Positions 16,668-25,717 of a stretch of DNA of 54,221 bases are shown in pieces. The notes below the pieces were generated by a model. It searched no databases, was not told the origin of the DNA, and worked only from the letters and a program-made list of their open reading frames with translations. Source of the stretch: Prosthecochloris sp. (GTDB taxonomy: Bacteria > Bacteroidota > Chlorobiia > Chlorobiales > Chlorobiaceae). The stretch lies in assembly GCA_015482705.2 (NCBI GenBank), contig JADMLA020000020.1, forward strand, positions 1-54,221, given 5' to 3'. How positions within the stretch are numbered: the first letter of the stretch is position 1; each line of letters opens with the position of its first letter. A program made the translations under genes and the position numbers.

Positions 16668-18032
16668 ATGGACTTTTTAAGCACGACGTTTTATTTTATC
16701 ATCGCGATTTTCATTCTTGTTACCGCTCACGAGCTCGGGCACTTTCTTGCTGCCAAGCTTTTCGGCATGCGGGTTGACAAGTTCTACATCGGGTTTGATT
16801 TTTATAACCTTCGTCTCTGGAAAAAGAAAATCGGAGACACGGAATATGGCATTGGCGCATTCCCTCTGGGCGGATATGTAAAAATCGCCGGTATGGTGGA
16901 CGAAAGCCTCGACACCGATTACCAGAAATCCGAACCTGAACCATGGGAGTTCCGGGCGAAGCCTGTCTGGCAAAGACTCATTGTTCTTGCCGGCGGTGTT
17001 GCAATGAATATGGTTCTTGCCGCTGCTATATTTATCGCCATGGCTTCGGTTTTCGGAGAAAGCAGAACCTCCGTCATCAATCCCGCCTATGTTGAAAAAG
17101 GTTCGGTTTATGCGTCGATGGGTATGCAAACCGGCGACCGTTTTGTCGCGGTGAACGGTAAACCCGTACAGTACTGGGAAGAAGTGCTCTCTCCGAAAAA
17201 TTTCGCAGGCCAGACCCTGACCTATACGATACAGCACGATGAGGGCCGCAAAACACTGCAGGCACCTGCCGACATTCTTACCCGTATCAACGAAAATCAG
17301 GCTCTTGGCATACGCCCGCTGATGGCCCCGGTAATCGATCAGGTACTTGGCAACCAGCCTGCGGAAAAAGCAGGATTGAAACCCGGAGCACTCATTACCG
17401 CAATCAATGACAAATCCGTTGATGACTGGACAGAAGTTGTCGATATCATCTCCGCAAACCCCGGACAAACAATATCGGTAGCATGGAAGTACCTTGCACC
17501 TCCAGCCGTTGACGGTACGGTCGATGTATCGAAAATCCGGGAATTCGGTACACAAAGCGTTTCGGATATTGTCCCGACGTCCACAGGAAAAATCGGTATA
17601 GCCCTGAAACAAACGCTCGTTATAGATCATCGGCATCTTAATCCGGCCGATGCAACCGTTTACGGTCTGGAACAAACATGGAATCTAACCGTTACAACCG
17701 TTCAGGGATTTGGCAAAATCCTCACCGGCAAGGAAGATTTCCGCAAATCCCTCGGCGGGCCAATCAAGATCGCAAGGATAGCCAACCAGAGTGCCGAACA
17801 GGGATTGAGCAGTTTTCTTTACTTTTTGGCTCTCTTGTCGATATCTCTTGCGTTCATCAACATTCTTCCCATTCCAGCCCTGGATGGAGGACAATTTGTC
17901 CTTAATGCCATTGAAGGCATCATAGGCAGAGAGATTCCTTTCCAGTTAAAAATGAGAATTCAGCAGATCGGCATGGCATTGCTCCTGACGCTCTTTTTAT
18001 TTTTCATCATCAATGATATCATCAATCCTTGA
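16668..18032 (+). CDS. rseP: Site-2 membrane metalloprotease RseP
   Basis: RseP (YaeL) cleaves membrane-embedded regulators and signal peptides inside the bilayer. I use the ATG at 16668, giving 454 residues; a TTG seven codons upstream is possible but less likely. The zinc motif HELGH is at about residues 22-26 in the first helix (VTAHELGHFLAAKLFG). A PDZ region in the middle includes LGNQPAEKAGLKPGALITAIND. The third metal ligand is in the LPIPALDGGQF motif of the C-terminal helices. It lies between dxr and prfA, all on plus, and is probably expressed with them. The anti-sigma substrate is not in this window. Confidence 0.96.
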   Translation: MDFLSTTFYFIIAIFILVTAHELGHFLAAKLFGMRVDKFYIGFDFYNLRLWKKKIGDTEYGIGAFPLGGYVKIAGMVDESLDTDYQKSEPEPWEFRAKPVWQRLIVLAGGVAMNMVLAAAIFIAMASVFGESRTSVINPAYVEKGSVYASMGMQTGDRFVAVNGKPVQYWEEVLSPKNFAGQTLTYTIQHDEGRKTLQAPADILTRINENQALGIRPLMAPVIDQVLGNQPAEKAGLKPGALITAINDKSVDDWTEVVDIISANPGQTISVAWKYLAPPAVDGTVDVSKIREFGTQSVSDIVPTSTGKIGIALKQTLVIDHRHLNPADATVYGLEQTWNLTVTTVQGFGKILTGKEDFRKSLGGPIKIARIANQSAEQGLSSFLYFLALLSISLAFINILPIPALDGGQFVLNAIEGIIGREIPFQLKMRIQQIGMALLLTLFLFFIINDIINP

Positions 18033-18062
18033 GAACAGGGTATAGGGAGCAGGAACTCGATT

Positions 18063-19136
18063 ATGCTTGATAAACTTGAGTCCATAAAGGACAAATATCT
18101 CCGTGTTGAAGAACAGCTTTCCGACCCGGAAGTCATCGCTGATCAGCAAAGATTCAGAAAGCTCAACAAGGAGTATAGTGACCTCAAAGAGATCGTCCAG
18201 GCATTCGATAGCTATAAATCCAACAAGCTGCAGCTCGAAGAGGTACGCCAGATGGTAAGGCAGGAAACCGATCCTGAAATCAAAGCACTTGCGCAGGCTG
18301 AGCTTGAAGCGCTTCAGGAGCGCGAACCGGAGCTCGAGCAACAATTGAAAATGCTCTTACTGCCGAAAGATGAAGCCGACTCGAGGAATGTCATCATTGA
18401 GATACGTGCAGGAACAGGAGGAGATGAAGCCGCGCTGTTTGCCACCGATCTTTTACGAATGTATCAAAAGTTCGCGGAGCGCAACGGCTGGAAATACGAG
18501 GTAATGGAATTCAGCGAAGCAAGCATACCTGGTGCCTGCAAGGAAGCCATGCTCAGCATAAGCGGTCATGACGTCTATGGCACCATGAAGTTTGAAAGCG
18601 GAGTACACCGCGTCCAGAGAGTCCCGGAAACAGAGACCCAGGGAAGAATTCACACTTCTGCTGCCAGTGTCGCGGTTCTCCCTGAAGCTGAAGAGGTCGA
18701 TATCGAGATCCGCAAAGAGGATCTGCATATGGACACTTTCCGAAGTGGAGGAAAAGGCGGACAAAATGTCAACAAGGTCGAAACAGCAGTCCGCATTACC
18801 CACATTCCGACAGGGATTGTCGTAGCCTGCCAGGAAGAACGCTCCCAGCTTCAAAATCGCGAGCGGTCGATGAAAATGCTTCGGGCAAAACTCTATGATA
18901 TGCAGCTTGCAGAAAAAGACAAGGAGCGGGCCGATTTGCGGAGATCGATGGTCACAACCGGTGACCGCAGCGCCAAAATCCGTACGTACAACTTCCCGCA
19001 ATCACGGGTAACCGACCATCGTATCGGCTTCACGAGCCATGCTCTGCCCCAGATACTCGAAGGAAACCTCGATGAAGTCATAGAGGCCCTCAAACTTCAT
19101 GAACAAACTGCGCGCCTGCAGGAGGATGTCACCTGA
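18063..19136 (+). CDS. prfA: Peptide chain release factor 1
   Basis: RF1 recognises UAA and UAG stop codons and triggers release of the finished peptide. The 357-residue protein has the N-terminal coiled-coil domain 1, the tripeptide anticodon region near the EFSEASIPGACKEAML and GVHRVQRVPETETQGRIHTS segments, and the GGQ catalytic loop in SGGKGGQNVNKVETAVRITH. The C-terminal DHRIGFTSHALPQILEG is typical of RF1. Complete length. It starts 30 bases after rseP and probably shares its transcript. Confidence 0.97.
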   Translation: MLDKLESIKDKYLRVEEQLSDPEVIADQQRFRKLNKEYSDLKEIVQAFDSYKSNKLQLEEVRQMVRQETDPEIKALAQAELEALQEREPELEQQLKMLLLPKDEADSRNVIIEIRAGTGGDEAALFATDLLRMYQKFAERNGWKYEVMEFSEASIPGACKEAMLSISGHDVYGTMKFESGVHRVQRVPETETQGRIHTSAASVAVLPEAEEVDIEIRKEDLHMDTFRSGGKGGQNVNKVETAVRITHIPTGIVVACQEERSQLQNRERSMKMLRAKLYDMQLAEKDKERADLRRSMVTTGDRSAKIRTYNFPQSRVTDHRIGFTSHALPQILEGNLDEVIEALKLHEQTARLQEDVT

Positions 19137-19181
19137 CACAGGCCTGAATCATACACATAGATAACAACATCGTCATAGAAC

Positions 19182-19784
19182 ATGGAAGCACATGGGCACA
19201 CCAAAGGAGAATATCTGTTTCACGCCGATCTCGAGAAAACTTCCTCCTATCTTGCCGATCAGGAAAAAGTCATGGCCTTCAATCCTTTCTGCGAGCAGAT
19301 AGAAACAACCGAAATCGATAATATTTTCCGTTGGCATTTTCAGGTTACCGATCCGCGTAACAACCCTTTTCAGGTCATCTTTTTTGTCGAACAGCATGAC
19401 GAGCTGCTAGTTTCACTGCCCGATGACTATCCTTATGAAGACGGTATGACTCTTCCCGATGATATTATCCGGGAATATACGATTGGGAAAAAAATCCGCT
19501 GGACACCCTATCGGGCAGAACAGGAGATCCGCGATCCCGACAACTATGTTTTTGAGGGAAAAGTCAATGCTGAGATGTCACTTCATGAACACCGTGAAAA
19601 CCAGACTCAGGTCAGTTTTACCATGGACGTTGACATAACCTTCGAACTGTACCCGATTTTCAGAATATTTCCAGAAAAGATCATAACAAGCATGACCAAC
19701 GCAGGAATGTCGCTAATCATGCAAATGTCAACGAATCAGATGTTCCAAAGCATCCTCAGCGACTTCAAAACCGTCCATCGCTGA
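19182..19784 (+). CDS. Conserved hypothetical protein, possible SRPBCC-like fold
   Basis: I do not firmly recognise this 200-residue protein. It has no signal peptide or membrane segment. Alternating hydrophobic strands (KGEYLFHADLEKTSSYL, NIFRWHFQVTD, FQVIFFVEQ, TQVSFTMDVDITFELYPIFRIFP) and a final helix with MTNAGMSLIMQMSTNQMFQSI look like the START/SRPBCC arrangement also seen in DUF1997-type proteins of phototrophs; this is inference. It lies between prfA and a potassium channel gene, with 45 and 28 base gaps, so cotranscription is likely. Confidence 0.7.
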   Translation: MEAHGHTKGEYLFHADLEKTSSYLADQEKVMAFNPFCEQIETTEIDNIFRWHFQVTDPRNNPFQVIFFVEQHDELLVSLPDDYPYEDGMTLPDDIIREYTIGKKIRWTPYRAEQEIRDPDNYVFEGKVNAEMSLHEHRENQTQVSFTMDVDITFELYPIFRIFPEKIITSMTNAGMSLIMQMSTNQMFQSILSDFKTVHR

Positions 19785-19812
19785 TGTAGTTGGGTCTTCA
19801 GCAGGAGAAATC

Positions 19813-20841
19813 GTGGCCAGAGATACACAGCAATTCACGACACTTCGCCGTTTCTCAGGTTTGATCATCACTCTTTTCTTTCTTATCTGGATCGGCGTCG
19901 CCGGTTACATTTACATCGAAGGGATGACACCTGTCGATGCGTTATACATGACGGTCATTACGCTCAGCACCGTCGGCTTCAGCGAGGTTCATACTCTCTC
20001 TGAAGCAGGGCGCCTGTTCACCTTGGCACTGATCATCGGAGGAACAAGTTTATTTTTCTTTACATTGAGCAGTGTCGCCACCTTTTTCCTTTCCGGAGAA
20101 TGGCGCACACATTGGGAACAACAACGAAACCTTCGTATGCTCCTTAACCTCGACAACCATTACATTATCTGTGGTTACGGCCGGCTCGGTTCAAATGTCG
20201 CCAACGAACTGCAGGCGAAAAATATCCCTTTTGTCGTGATCGATACCCTGAACGAGCAGGTCGAACTTGCCCGTAAGCTCGACTATATCGCTCTTAAAGG
20301 CAATGCTGCCGACGAAAAAGTGTTACATGATGCCAGGATTGAAAACGCAAAGGGTTTGATTGCCGCGGCAAACACCGATGCAGAAAATGTCTTTATCGTG
20401 CTGACCGCGAGGAACCTCAAACCTTCACTACACATCATAGCCAGAGCCGATTGTGAAAAATCGGAACACAAGATGCATCGTGCCGGGGCAGAGCATGTAG
20501 TGCTGCTTTATCAGTCAGCCGGTAGAAAAATGGCAAACATGCTGATTGAACCCGACCTTGCCCAGTATCTCGATGAACTCATCGACACGAAAAAACTTGA
20601 CCTTCAGATAGCTCAGTTCATAATCACTGAAACATCACCACTCTCAGGCAAAACATTCCGCGAAGCCGACCTCTACAACAATTACCAGATCAATGTGGTT
20701 GGCTACAAACTTCCTGCAGGAGAGATACATACAACGCCGAAACCGTCGGAAGTTATTCAGAAAAACGCTACAATCATTGCAATAGGATCCCCGAAAGAAC
20801 TCAAAAACTTCAAAGAACTGGTTAAAGGAGAGCAAGCATGA
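19813..20841 (+). CDS. Two-TM potassium channel with C-terminal RCK (TrkA-N) domain
   Basis: The 342-residue protein begins at GTG with a GGAG site upstream. TM1 is at about residues 15-35, the pore filter TVGF (53-56) follows in TLSTVGFSE, and TM2 is at about 68-93. An RCK/TrkA-N domain starts at about 115 with the NAD-binding GYGRLG (121-126), and a TrkA-C domain occupies the last 80 residues. Architecture matches MthK/Kch-type ligand-gated potassium channels. It overlaps the nitroreductase gene by 4 bases (ATGA), so translation is coupled. With trkAH and kef nearby it belongs to a potassium-handling neighbourhood. Confidence 0.93.
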   Translation: MARDTQQFTTLRRFSGLIITLFFLIWIGVAGYIYIEGMTPVDALYMTVITLSTVGFSEVHTLSEAGRLFTLALIIGGTSLFFFTLSSVATFFLSGEWRTHWEQQRNLRMLLNLDNHYIICGYGRLGSNVANELQAKNIPFVVIDTLNEQVELARKLDYIALKGNAADEKVLHDARIENAKGLIAAANTDAENVFIVLTARNLKPSLHIIARADCEKSEHKMHRAGAEHVVLLYQSAGRKMANMLIEPDLAQYLDELIDTKKLDLQIAQFIITETSPLSGKTFREADLYNNYQINVVGYKLPAGEIHTTPKPSEVIQKNATIIAIGSPKELKNFKELVKGEQA

Positions 20842-21356
20842 TGGACTTTTACGAATTGGTACAGAACCGCAGCAGCCTCAGAAGCTATAGTAAGGACAAG
20901 CCGGTACCGAACGAAATCCTTCAGCGAATTCTTTCCGCAGGGCAAATGGCCCCTTCAGCAAAAAACCTTCAACCCTGGACATTCAAGGTGGTCAGTTCAC
21001 CGGAAAAACTTGCCGCAATCTACCCCTGCTATCCTGCCGACTGGATTCAGACCGCTCCTCACCTGCTTTTCGTTACCGGGCGACGAAATGAAGCCTGGGT
21101 GAGACGTCACGACGGCTATAATTCAATCGAAACCGATCTTGCAATCGCGATGGACCATATCATCCTTGCAGCAACCTGGGAAGGTGTTGCCACCTGCTGG
21201 ATTGCCGCCTTCAAGCCTGATCTTCTACACAAAGCACTTGACCTGAAGGATAACGAAGAGATATTCACCTTTACCCCACTAGGATTCGCCACTCCCGATG
21301 CACAACCATTCCCCAAAAAAAGAAAAGCCTTGGAAGACATTGTCGAGTTCTTGTAA
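20838..21356 (+). CDS. Nitroreductase-family FMN oxidoreductase
   Basis: This 172-residue protein is a small member of the nitroreductase superfamily, FMN-binding homodimers that reduce nitro compounds, quinones or flavins with NAD(P)H. The FMN phosphate-binding NRSSLRSYSKDKPV is at residues 10-23 and APSAKNLQPW at about 38-47. The second FMN region is ETDLAIAMDHIILAATWEGVATCWI, and the typical FTPLGFATPDAQPFPKKRK end is present. Substrate is unknown. Two tandem ATGs make the start ambiguous by one codon. It overlaps the channel gene, suggesting a functional or at least transcriptional link. Confidence 0.9.
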   Translation: MMDFYELVQNRSSLRSYSKDKPVPNEILQRILSAGQMAPSAKNLQPWTFKVVSSPEKLAAIYPCYPADWIQTAPHLLFVTGRRNEAWVRRHDGYNSIETDLAIAMDHIILAATWEGVATCWIAAFKPDLLHKALDLKDNEEIFTFTPLGFATPDAQPFPKKRKALEDIVEFL

Positions 21357-21520
21357 GCCTTCTATCCGCTTGCAAACGCTTTCAATGTCATCTTTTGTTT
21401 TTTTCCCGGTCTTATGGCCCTGTCTTTACCCATAAGGCTTAGAGCTCCCCGTGAGAATTTTCTGCAGTGCAAAACGGTTGTTCTTGTATCTATCGTAGGC
21501 GCAACGCAAAGGGAGCCACC

Positions 21521-22714
21521 ATGAGAAATATCGTTTTCACCGGAAAAGGCGGTGTCGGAAAAACAACCATCGCCGCCGCGACAGCGCTCAAAGCTTCTAA
21601 AGCTGGACATAAAACCCTCGTCATTTCAACCGATCCCGCGCACAGCCTTGGAGACTCTTTCGATATCGAACTTGGAGCCGCTCCTGTTAAAATTGCCGAC
21701 AATCTTTTCGGTCAGGAAGTCAGCGTTTATGGTGACCTGACCCTCAATTGGGAAATCGTCCGTGAGCATTTCGCTCACCTCATGGAGGTACAGGGAATAA
21801 AAGACATCTATGTCGAGGAGATGGGTGTCCTCCCCGGTATGGAAGAGCTTTTTTCCCTCTCCTATATAAAAAAGTACAACGAGTCGAACGACTATGACCT
21901 CCTCGTTGTCGACTGCGCTCCTACAGGAGAGACACTCCGCCTACTCTCTATTCCTGAAACATTTGGCTGGATGCTCAAGCTCATCCGTAATCTGGAAAAA
22001 TATGTCGTTAAACCGGTTATCCGCCCCATCTCGAAACGAGTCGGGAAGCTGAAGGATATCGTTCCTGAAGAGGAGGTCTATAGCCAGGTCGACAATCTCT
22101 TCTCTTCGGTAGACGGCATAATAGACCTTCTGTCGGACAGCAATAAAACGACTGTTCGCCTGGTCATGAATCCGGAAAAAATGGTCATAAAGGAGTCCAT
22201 GCGCGCCCTTACGTATCTCAACCTTTACGGAATAACGGTCGATCAGATTATCATCAACCGTGTTTTTTTCGAAGAGGTTGACGGACAGTATCTCAGCGAA
22301 TGGAAAGAGATCCAAAAAAAATATATCGATCAGATCGAAAAAACCTTTTCACCGATCCCCATCGCGGAAGTCCCTTTGTTCAGAAAAGAGGTTGTAGGCC
22401 TCGAAATGTTGGAAAACGTGGGAAATATCGTCTACAGTGCAACAAATCCAATGGATATATTGTACCAGGAAGAACATGTAGATATCCAGAAAAAAAGCGA
22501 CGGACAGTATACCATGAAACTCCGTGTACCTTTCGTTTTCGACAACAACATGGAAGTAAACATCGTTCAAGTTGGTGAACTCATGACCGTCCGTATCGGT
22601 AATTACCAGAAAGGAGTCATATTGCCTGCTTTTCTTGCGGGACTCCGTGTCACGAGTGCCAATTACGAAGAAAAATGGCTTGCCGTCAAGTTTGCAACCA
22701 AAGAAAACACATAA
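21521..22714 (+). CDS. ArsA/Get3-family ATPase with C-terminal HSP20-like domain
   Basis: From the ATG at 21521, with GGGAG upstream, the protein is 397 residues. The deviant Walker A GKGGVGKTT is at residues 8-16, then STDPAHSLGDSF (switch I) and VVDCAPTGETLRLLSIPE (switch II). Residues about 320-395 (YTMKLRVPFVFDNNMEVNI ... KWLAVKF) look like the alpha-crystallin-type ArsA_HSP20 domain found in cyanobacterial and Chlorobi ArsA homologues. No arsenite pump, arsR or cysteine triad typical of arsenite-stimulated ArsA is present nearby, so a chaperone or protein-targeting role like Get3 is more likely than arsenic resistance. Confidence 0.92.
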   Translation: MRNIVFTGKGGVGKTTIAAATALKASKAGHKTLVISTDPAHSLGDSFDIELGAAPVKIADNLFGQEVSVYGDLTLNWEIVREHFAHLMEVQGIKDIYVEEMGVLPGMEELFSLSYIKKYNESNDYDLLVVDCAPTGETLRLLSIPETFGWMLKLIRNLEKYVVKPVIRPISKRVGKLKDIVPEEEVYSQVDNLFSSVDGIIDLLSDSNKTTVRLVMNPEKMVIKESMRALTYLNLYGITVDQIIINRVFFEEVDGQYLSEWKEIQKKYIDQIEKTFSPIPIAEVPLFRKEVVGLEMLENVGNIVYSATNPMDILYQEEHVDIQKKSDGQYTMKLRVPFVFDNNMEVNIVQVGELMTVRIGNYQKGVILPAFLAGLRVTSANYEEKWLAVKFATKENT

Positions 22715-22918
22715 GCAACAGCCAGGGCTAAACGCTGTATACGATATAAACGCCATCACAAGCCAGAACCAGCCATTACCCCCCTTTCAACACGTCAGAA
22801 AAGAATGACAAACCGGTTGCCAGAATTCCGATCGTTTCCTAAATTTTCACCTGAAGCCCTAAGTGACCGTTATGTTGCACACGCAAGCAATTTCACGAAA
22901 GTAATCAGAGTAGGTTTT

Positions 22919-23053
22919 ATGAAACAGATCGTCTTTATACTGAACATCGCACTCCTTCTCATCATTTCATCATGCAATACTATTGAAGGTGTCGGAAAGG
23001 ATGTTGAATCAGCCGGTTCGGCCATAAAAGAGTCGGCCCAGAATAACAAGTAA
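22919..23053 (+). CDS. Entericidin-like small lipoprotein
   Basis: From the ATG at 22919 the peptide is 44 residues. A lipoprotein signal (MKQIVFILNIALLLIISSC) ends at a lipobox-type Cys19, followed by NTIEGVGKDVESAGSAIKES, which matches the entericidin A/B family of small membrane lipoproteins associated with envelope stress. In enterobacteria they act as an antidote/toxin pair controlled by sigma-S. Only one copy is seen here. The in-frame upstream extension to 22805 is unlikely. Confidence 0.85.
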   Translation: MKQIVFILNIALLLIISSCNTIEGVGKDVESAGSAIKESAQNNK

Positions 23054-23383
23054 CATCTTTGACGAACAACTATGGCCTGCTCTCTCCGATAAAGCACTGT
23101 TTTTGTATCCTCATCGATAGCTCATTGATAACTCTCTCCACCCGAGGCTTGCTACAGCGTAACCGTTTCGATGCCCAAAACAATGCCTTGGCAGAAAATC
23201 TGAATAGTGAGAACATACGATAAGATCCTCGAAAAGAGAGCGGCAGCTTTTGTCGCTCGATGATAACTGCCATAACAACCGTTTCATTGTTCTTCGAAGA
23301 TCCTTTACGAACCCATTGATGAATCTTATGATTCATAAAAAAATGTAGCTTTCATTGATTAACCGCAACACGGTATCGTTCGT
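23054..23383. other. Intergenic region without a supported gene
   Basis: About 330 bases between the entericidin-like gene and the exported protein gene. A minus-strand frame (23070-23336, 88 codons) is open and basic but has no recognisable family, ribosome-binding site or partner, so I do not call it. No clear hairpin or promoter was found. Confidence 0.5.
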
Positions 23384-24154
23384 ATGACAAAACGGAATAA
23401 AGTATTTGTTGCAGCCTCCATTGTATTGGCATTTTTCCTTTATCCCGTCGAACGTGAGGCAACGGCAAAAACCTATTATCACGTTACCCTGAAAGCCTTT
23501 CTTGATCCTCATGATCTCTCGGCGGTGGAGTGGGCCTGGGTGACACTGGTCGAAATCCAGAAAAGAGATGCGTATCCTGAACAGGCGGCTTTGGCCGAAC
23601 GTTACGGTGGAGAACTCAGGGGAAGCGTTCTCGCCTTTGTCCGTGCAGCTGCCTGGAGATCCGAACACCGCTACACCATTGACAAACGCTGCAAGGACAG
23701 ACCTGCCGAAATGGAGATTTCATGGAGTGAAAGCTGGAACGATAAAGTGTATGCAATGGGTGGGCTCGATAATCCGAACAATCCGGACGAGCTGAATTTC
23801 GGATTTACCACCCGTCCAATCCTGCTGCAAAACAAACGCTGGTTCGATCCCGAAAGCAGAAGCTACGTTGCACTCGGCCCAATTCGTATGGAAGGAGAAC
23901 CTGCCGAAGAAATCAGAGGAGAGTTCATTCTTCGTCCCGTCAACTATCGTGACCCATTGAAGCATTACAGTTTCTGCCGAAAACAGTGGGTAGAGCAATA
24001 CCTCTCCGTGTTCAATCATTTCCATCTGCATGAAGAATTTTATGACGGTGACAATGAAATTTTCAACCAGACCACCGGAAAAAAACATATCGTCTATCAG
24101 ATTCTCCGCACCTCTTCAAGGGTCCACCCGAACTGGAAACAACAGCAAATGTAG
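23384..24154 (+). CDS. Exported protein of unknown function
   Basis: I do not recognise this 256-residue protein. It begins with a signal peptide (MTKRNKVFVAASIVLAFFLYP, cleavage near EATA or ATAK), followed by a soluble domain rich in aromatic and charged residues. Distinct segments include SAVEWAWVTLVEIQKRD, ISWSESWND, GGLDNPNNPDELNFGFTTRP and a C-terminal FNHFHLHEEFYDGDNEIF. Two Cys (in DKRCKDRP and SFCRKQW) could form a disulfide. It is probably periplasmic. It lies between the entericidin-like gene and trkA with no tight spacing to either. Confidence 0.75.
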   Translation: MTKRNKVFVAASIVLAFFLYPVEREATAKTYYHVTLKAFLDPHDLSAVEWAWVTLVEIQKRDAYPEQAALAERYGGELRGSVLAFVRAAAWRSEHRYTIDKRCKDRPAEMEISWSESWNDKVYAMGGLDNPNNPDELNFGFTTRPILLQNKRWFDPESRSYVALGPIRMEGEPAEEIRGEFILRPVNYRDPLKHYSFCRKQWVEQYLSVFNHFHLHEEFYDGDNEIFNQTTGKKHIVYQILRTSSRVHPNWKQQQM

Positions 24155-24301
24155 CAGTGCCGTTTCTGATTTTTCTGCAATGCTCAAGCACGGAATCCAG
24201 ACATTGTTGAAGAAGAAACCGTTAAAGTTATCTGCAGATTTTATTTTTTGTAGATTATTTTTCTATCATTTTGTTGGGAATTGTTATCCGAGCAATAAAG
24301 A

Positions 24302-25690
24302 ATGAGTGTTAAAAACATATTGGTAATCGGTCTGGGAGGAGTAGGACTTCATCTGACACAACGCCTTGTTCATGATGGATACGGCGTTACGGTAATCGAA
24401 TCGAGCCCTCAGCTGATAAGCAGCGTCAACGACAAGATCGACGCGAAGATTATAGAAGGTAATGCCATGGAACTGGCCTGCTGGCAGCGGGCAAAAGCGG
24501 AAACCATGGACTTGCTGATAGCGGTTACAAATGAAGATTCGGTCAATATGATAGCATCTATCATAGCCGACCGTTTAGGTATACCCCGCAAAGTTGCCCG
24601 TGTTCGTTCTCCTGAATATGGCTACGAGAACTCGTTTCTCAATAAAAACGATTTCAAGATAGATCTGGTCATTCACCCCGAAGAACTGGTTGCCCAGGAA
24701 ATGGCACGCCTTGTCATGAGAGCCTCGGCAAATGACGTCGTCGATATCGGCGAAGGGCAAATGAAAGTTGTCGCTATGCGCGTCAACCCGGATAGTCCGA
24801 TAGTCAACAAAACGCTTAAAGAGATCGACCTTCTGCACAATGATTTCCGATTCAAGATCGTAGCCGTCGCAAGAGGTATCGCCACCATCATTCCCGGAGA
24901 GGACGACACGGTTCTTCCCAACGATCAGGTATTCATCATGCTGCATGAAAAAAGCCTCCCACAGCTGATGAACCTCATGGATATGCGTGAGCAGAGCATT
25001 CACAAGGTCATGATCGTTGGCGGCGGCATGGTTGGGGCGAGAGTAGCCGAGCTACTTGGAAAAACCGTTAAAATAACGCTCATAGAAAACGACAAGGAAC
25101 ACGCCGAGGAACTTGCCTCCACACTGAAAAACACCGATGTCCTGCTTGGTGACGGCACCGATGTGAATGTCATGGTACTTGGCGGTTTGATGGAGATGGA
25201 CAGCTTCATCGCAACAACCGGCAACAATGAAACAAACATTATCAGCTGCCTGCTTGCCAAACACATCATGAACAGGTCCAATGTCGATGCAAATGCAAAA
25301 GTCGGGAAAACCATAGCTTTGGTAAAAAAAGAAGACTATCTCGTCCTGGCATCGACGATCGGTCTCGATGTCGCTCTCAACAAAAAGATTTCCGCTGCAG
25401 ATGAAATCATGAAGTTCATCCGGATGGGAGAACTGTTCTCGCTCGCTCACCTGCATGGCGTCGACGCGGAAGTCATCGAACTTGCTGCTGCACCGAAGTC
25501 TCAAATCACAAAAAAGCCGTTGAAAAAAATGCGCTCCATGCTGCAGGAAAAACAGATACTCATTGCCGGCGTTGTACGAAACGGGGGCTGTGAACTGACC
25601 GATGAGCACACCATTATTGAACCTAACGATCTGGCTGTTGTGGTTTCGGCAACAAAAAGTCTTAAAGATGCAAGAGAGCTTTTCAAATAA
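24302..25690 (+). CDS. trkA: Trk potassium uptake system regulatory protein TrkA
   Basis: TrkA is the peripheral NAD(H)/ATP-binding gating subunit of the Trk/Ktr potassium uptake system. The 462-residue protein has two tandem RCK modules: the first Rossmann motif is VIGLGGVGLHL (residues 8-18), the second is VGGGMVGARV (about 239-248). Each is followed by a TrkA-C domain, the last ending near AVVVSATKS. This double form is the full-length bacterial TrkA. The membrane subunit trkH follows 27 bases downstream, so the pair is an operon. Confidence 0.96.
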   Translation: MSVKNILVIGLGGVGLHLTQRLVHDGYGVTVIESSPQLISSVNDKIDAKIIEGNAMELACWQRAKAETMDLLIAVTNEDSVNMIASIIADRLGIPRKVARVRSPEYGYENSFLNKNDFKIDLVIHPEELVAQEMARLVMRASANDVVDIGEGQMKVVAMRVNPDSPIVNKTLKEIDLLHNDFRFKIVAVARGIATIIPGEDDTVLPNDQVFIMLHEKSLPQLMNLMDMREQSIHKVMIVGGGMVGARVAELLGKTVKITLIENDKEHAEELASTLKNTDVLLGDGTDVNVMVLGGLMEMDSFIATTGNNETNIISCLLAKHIMNRSNVDANAKVGKTIALVKKEDYLVLASTIGLDVALNKKISAADEIMKFIRMGELFSLAHLHGVDAEVIELAAAPKSQITKKPLKKMRSMLQEKQILIAGVVRNGGCELTDEHTIIEPNDLAVVVSATKSLKDARELFK

Positions 25691-25717
25691 CACATCAAAG
25701 AAACCTGCTTTCGCTTA

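Noticed and set aside
16677..17675. 332-codon minus-strand frame
   Set aside because: Antisense shadow of rseP; no ribosome-binding site or family.
21521..22714. Arsenic resistance operon
   Set aside because: No arsB, arsC, arsR or Cys triad; the ATPase is better seen as Get3-like.
23070..23336. 88-codon minus-strand frame in an intergenic region
   Set aside because: Basic composition without homology, start signal or partner; kept only as a note.
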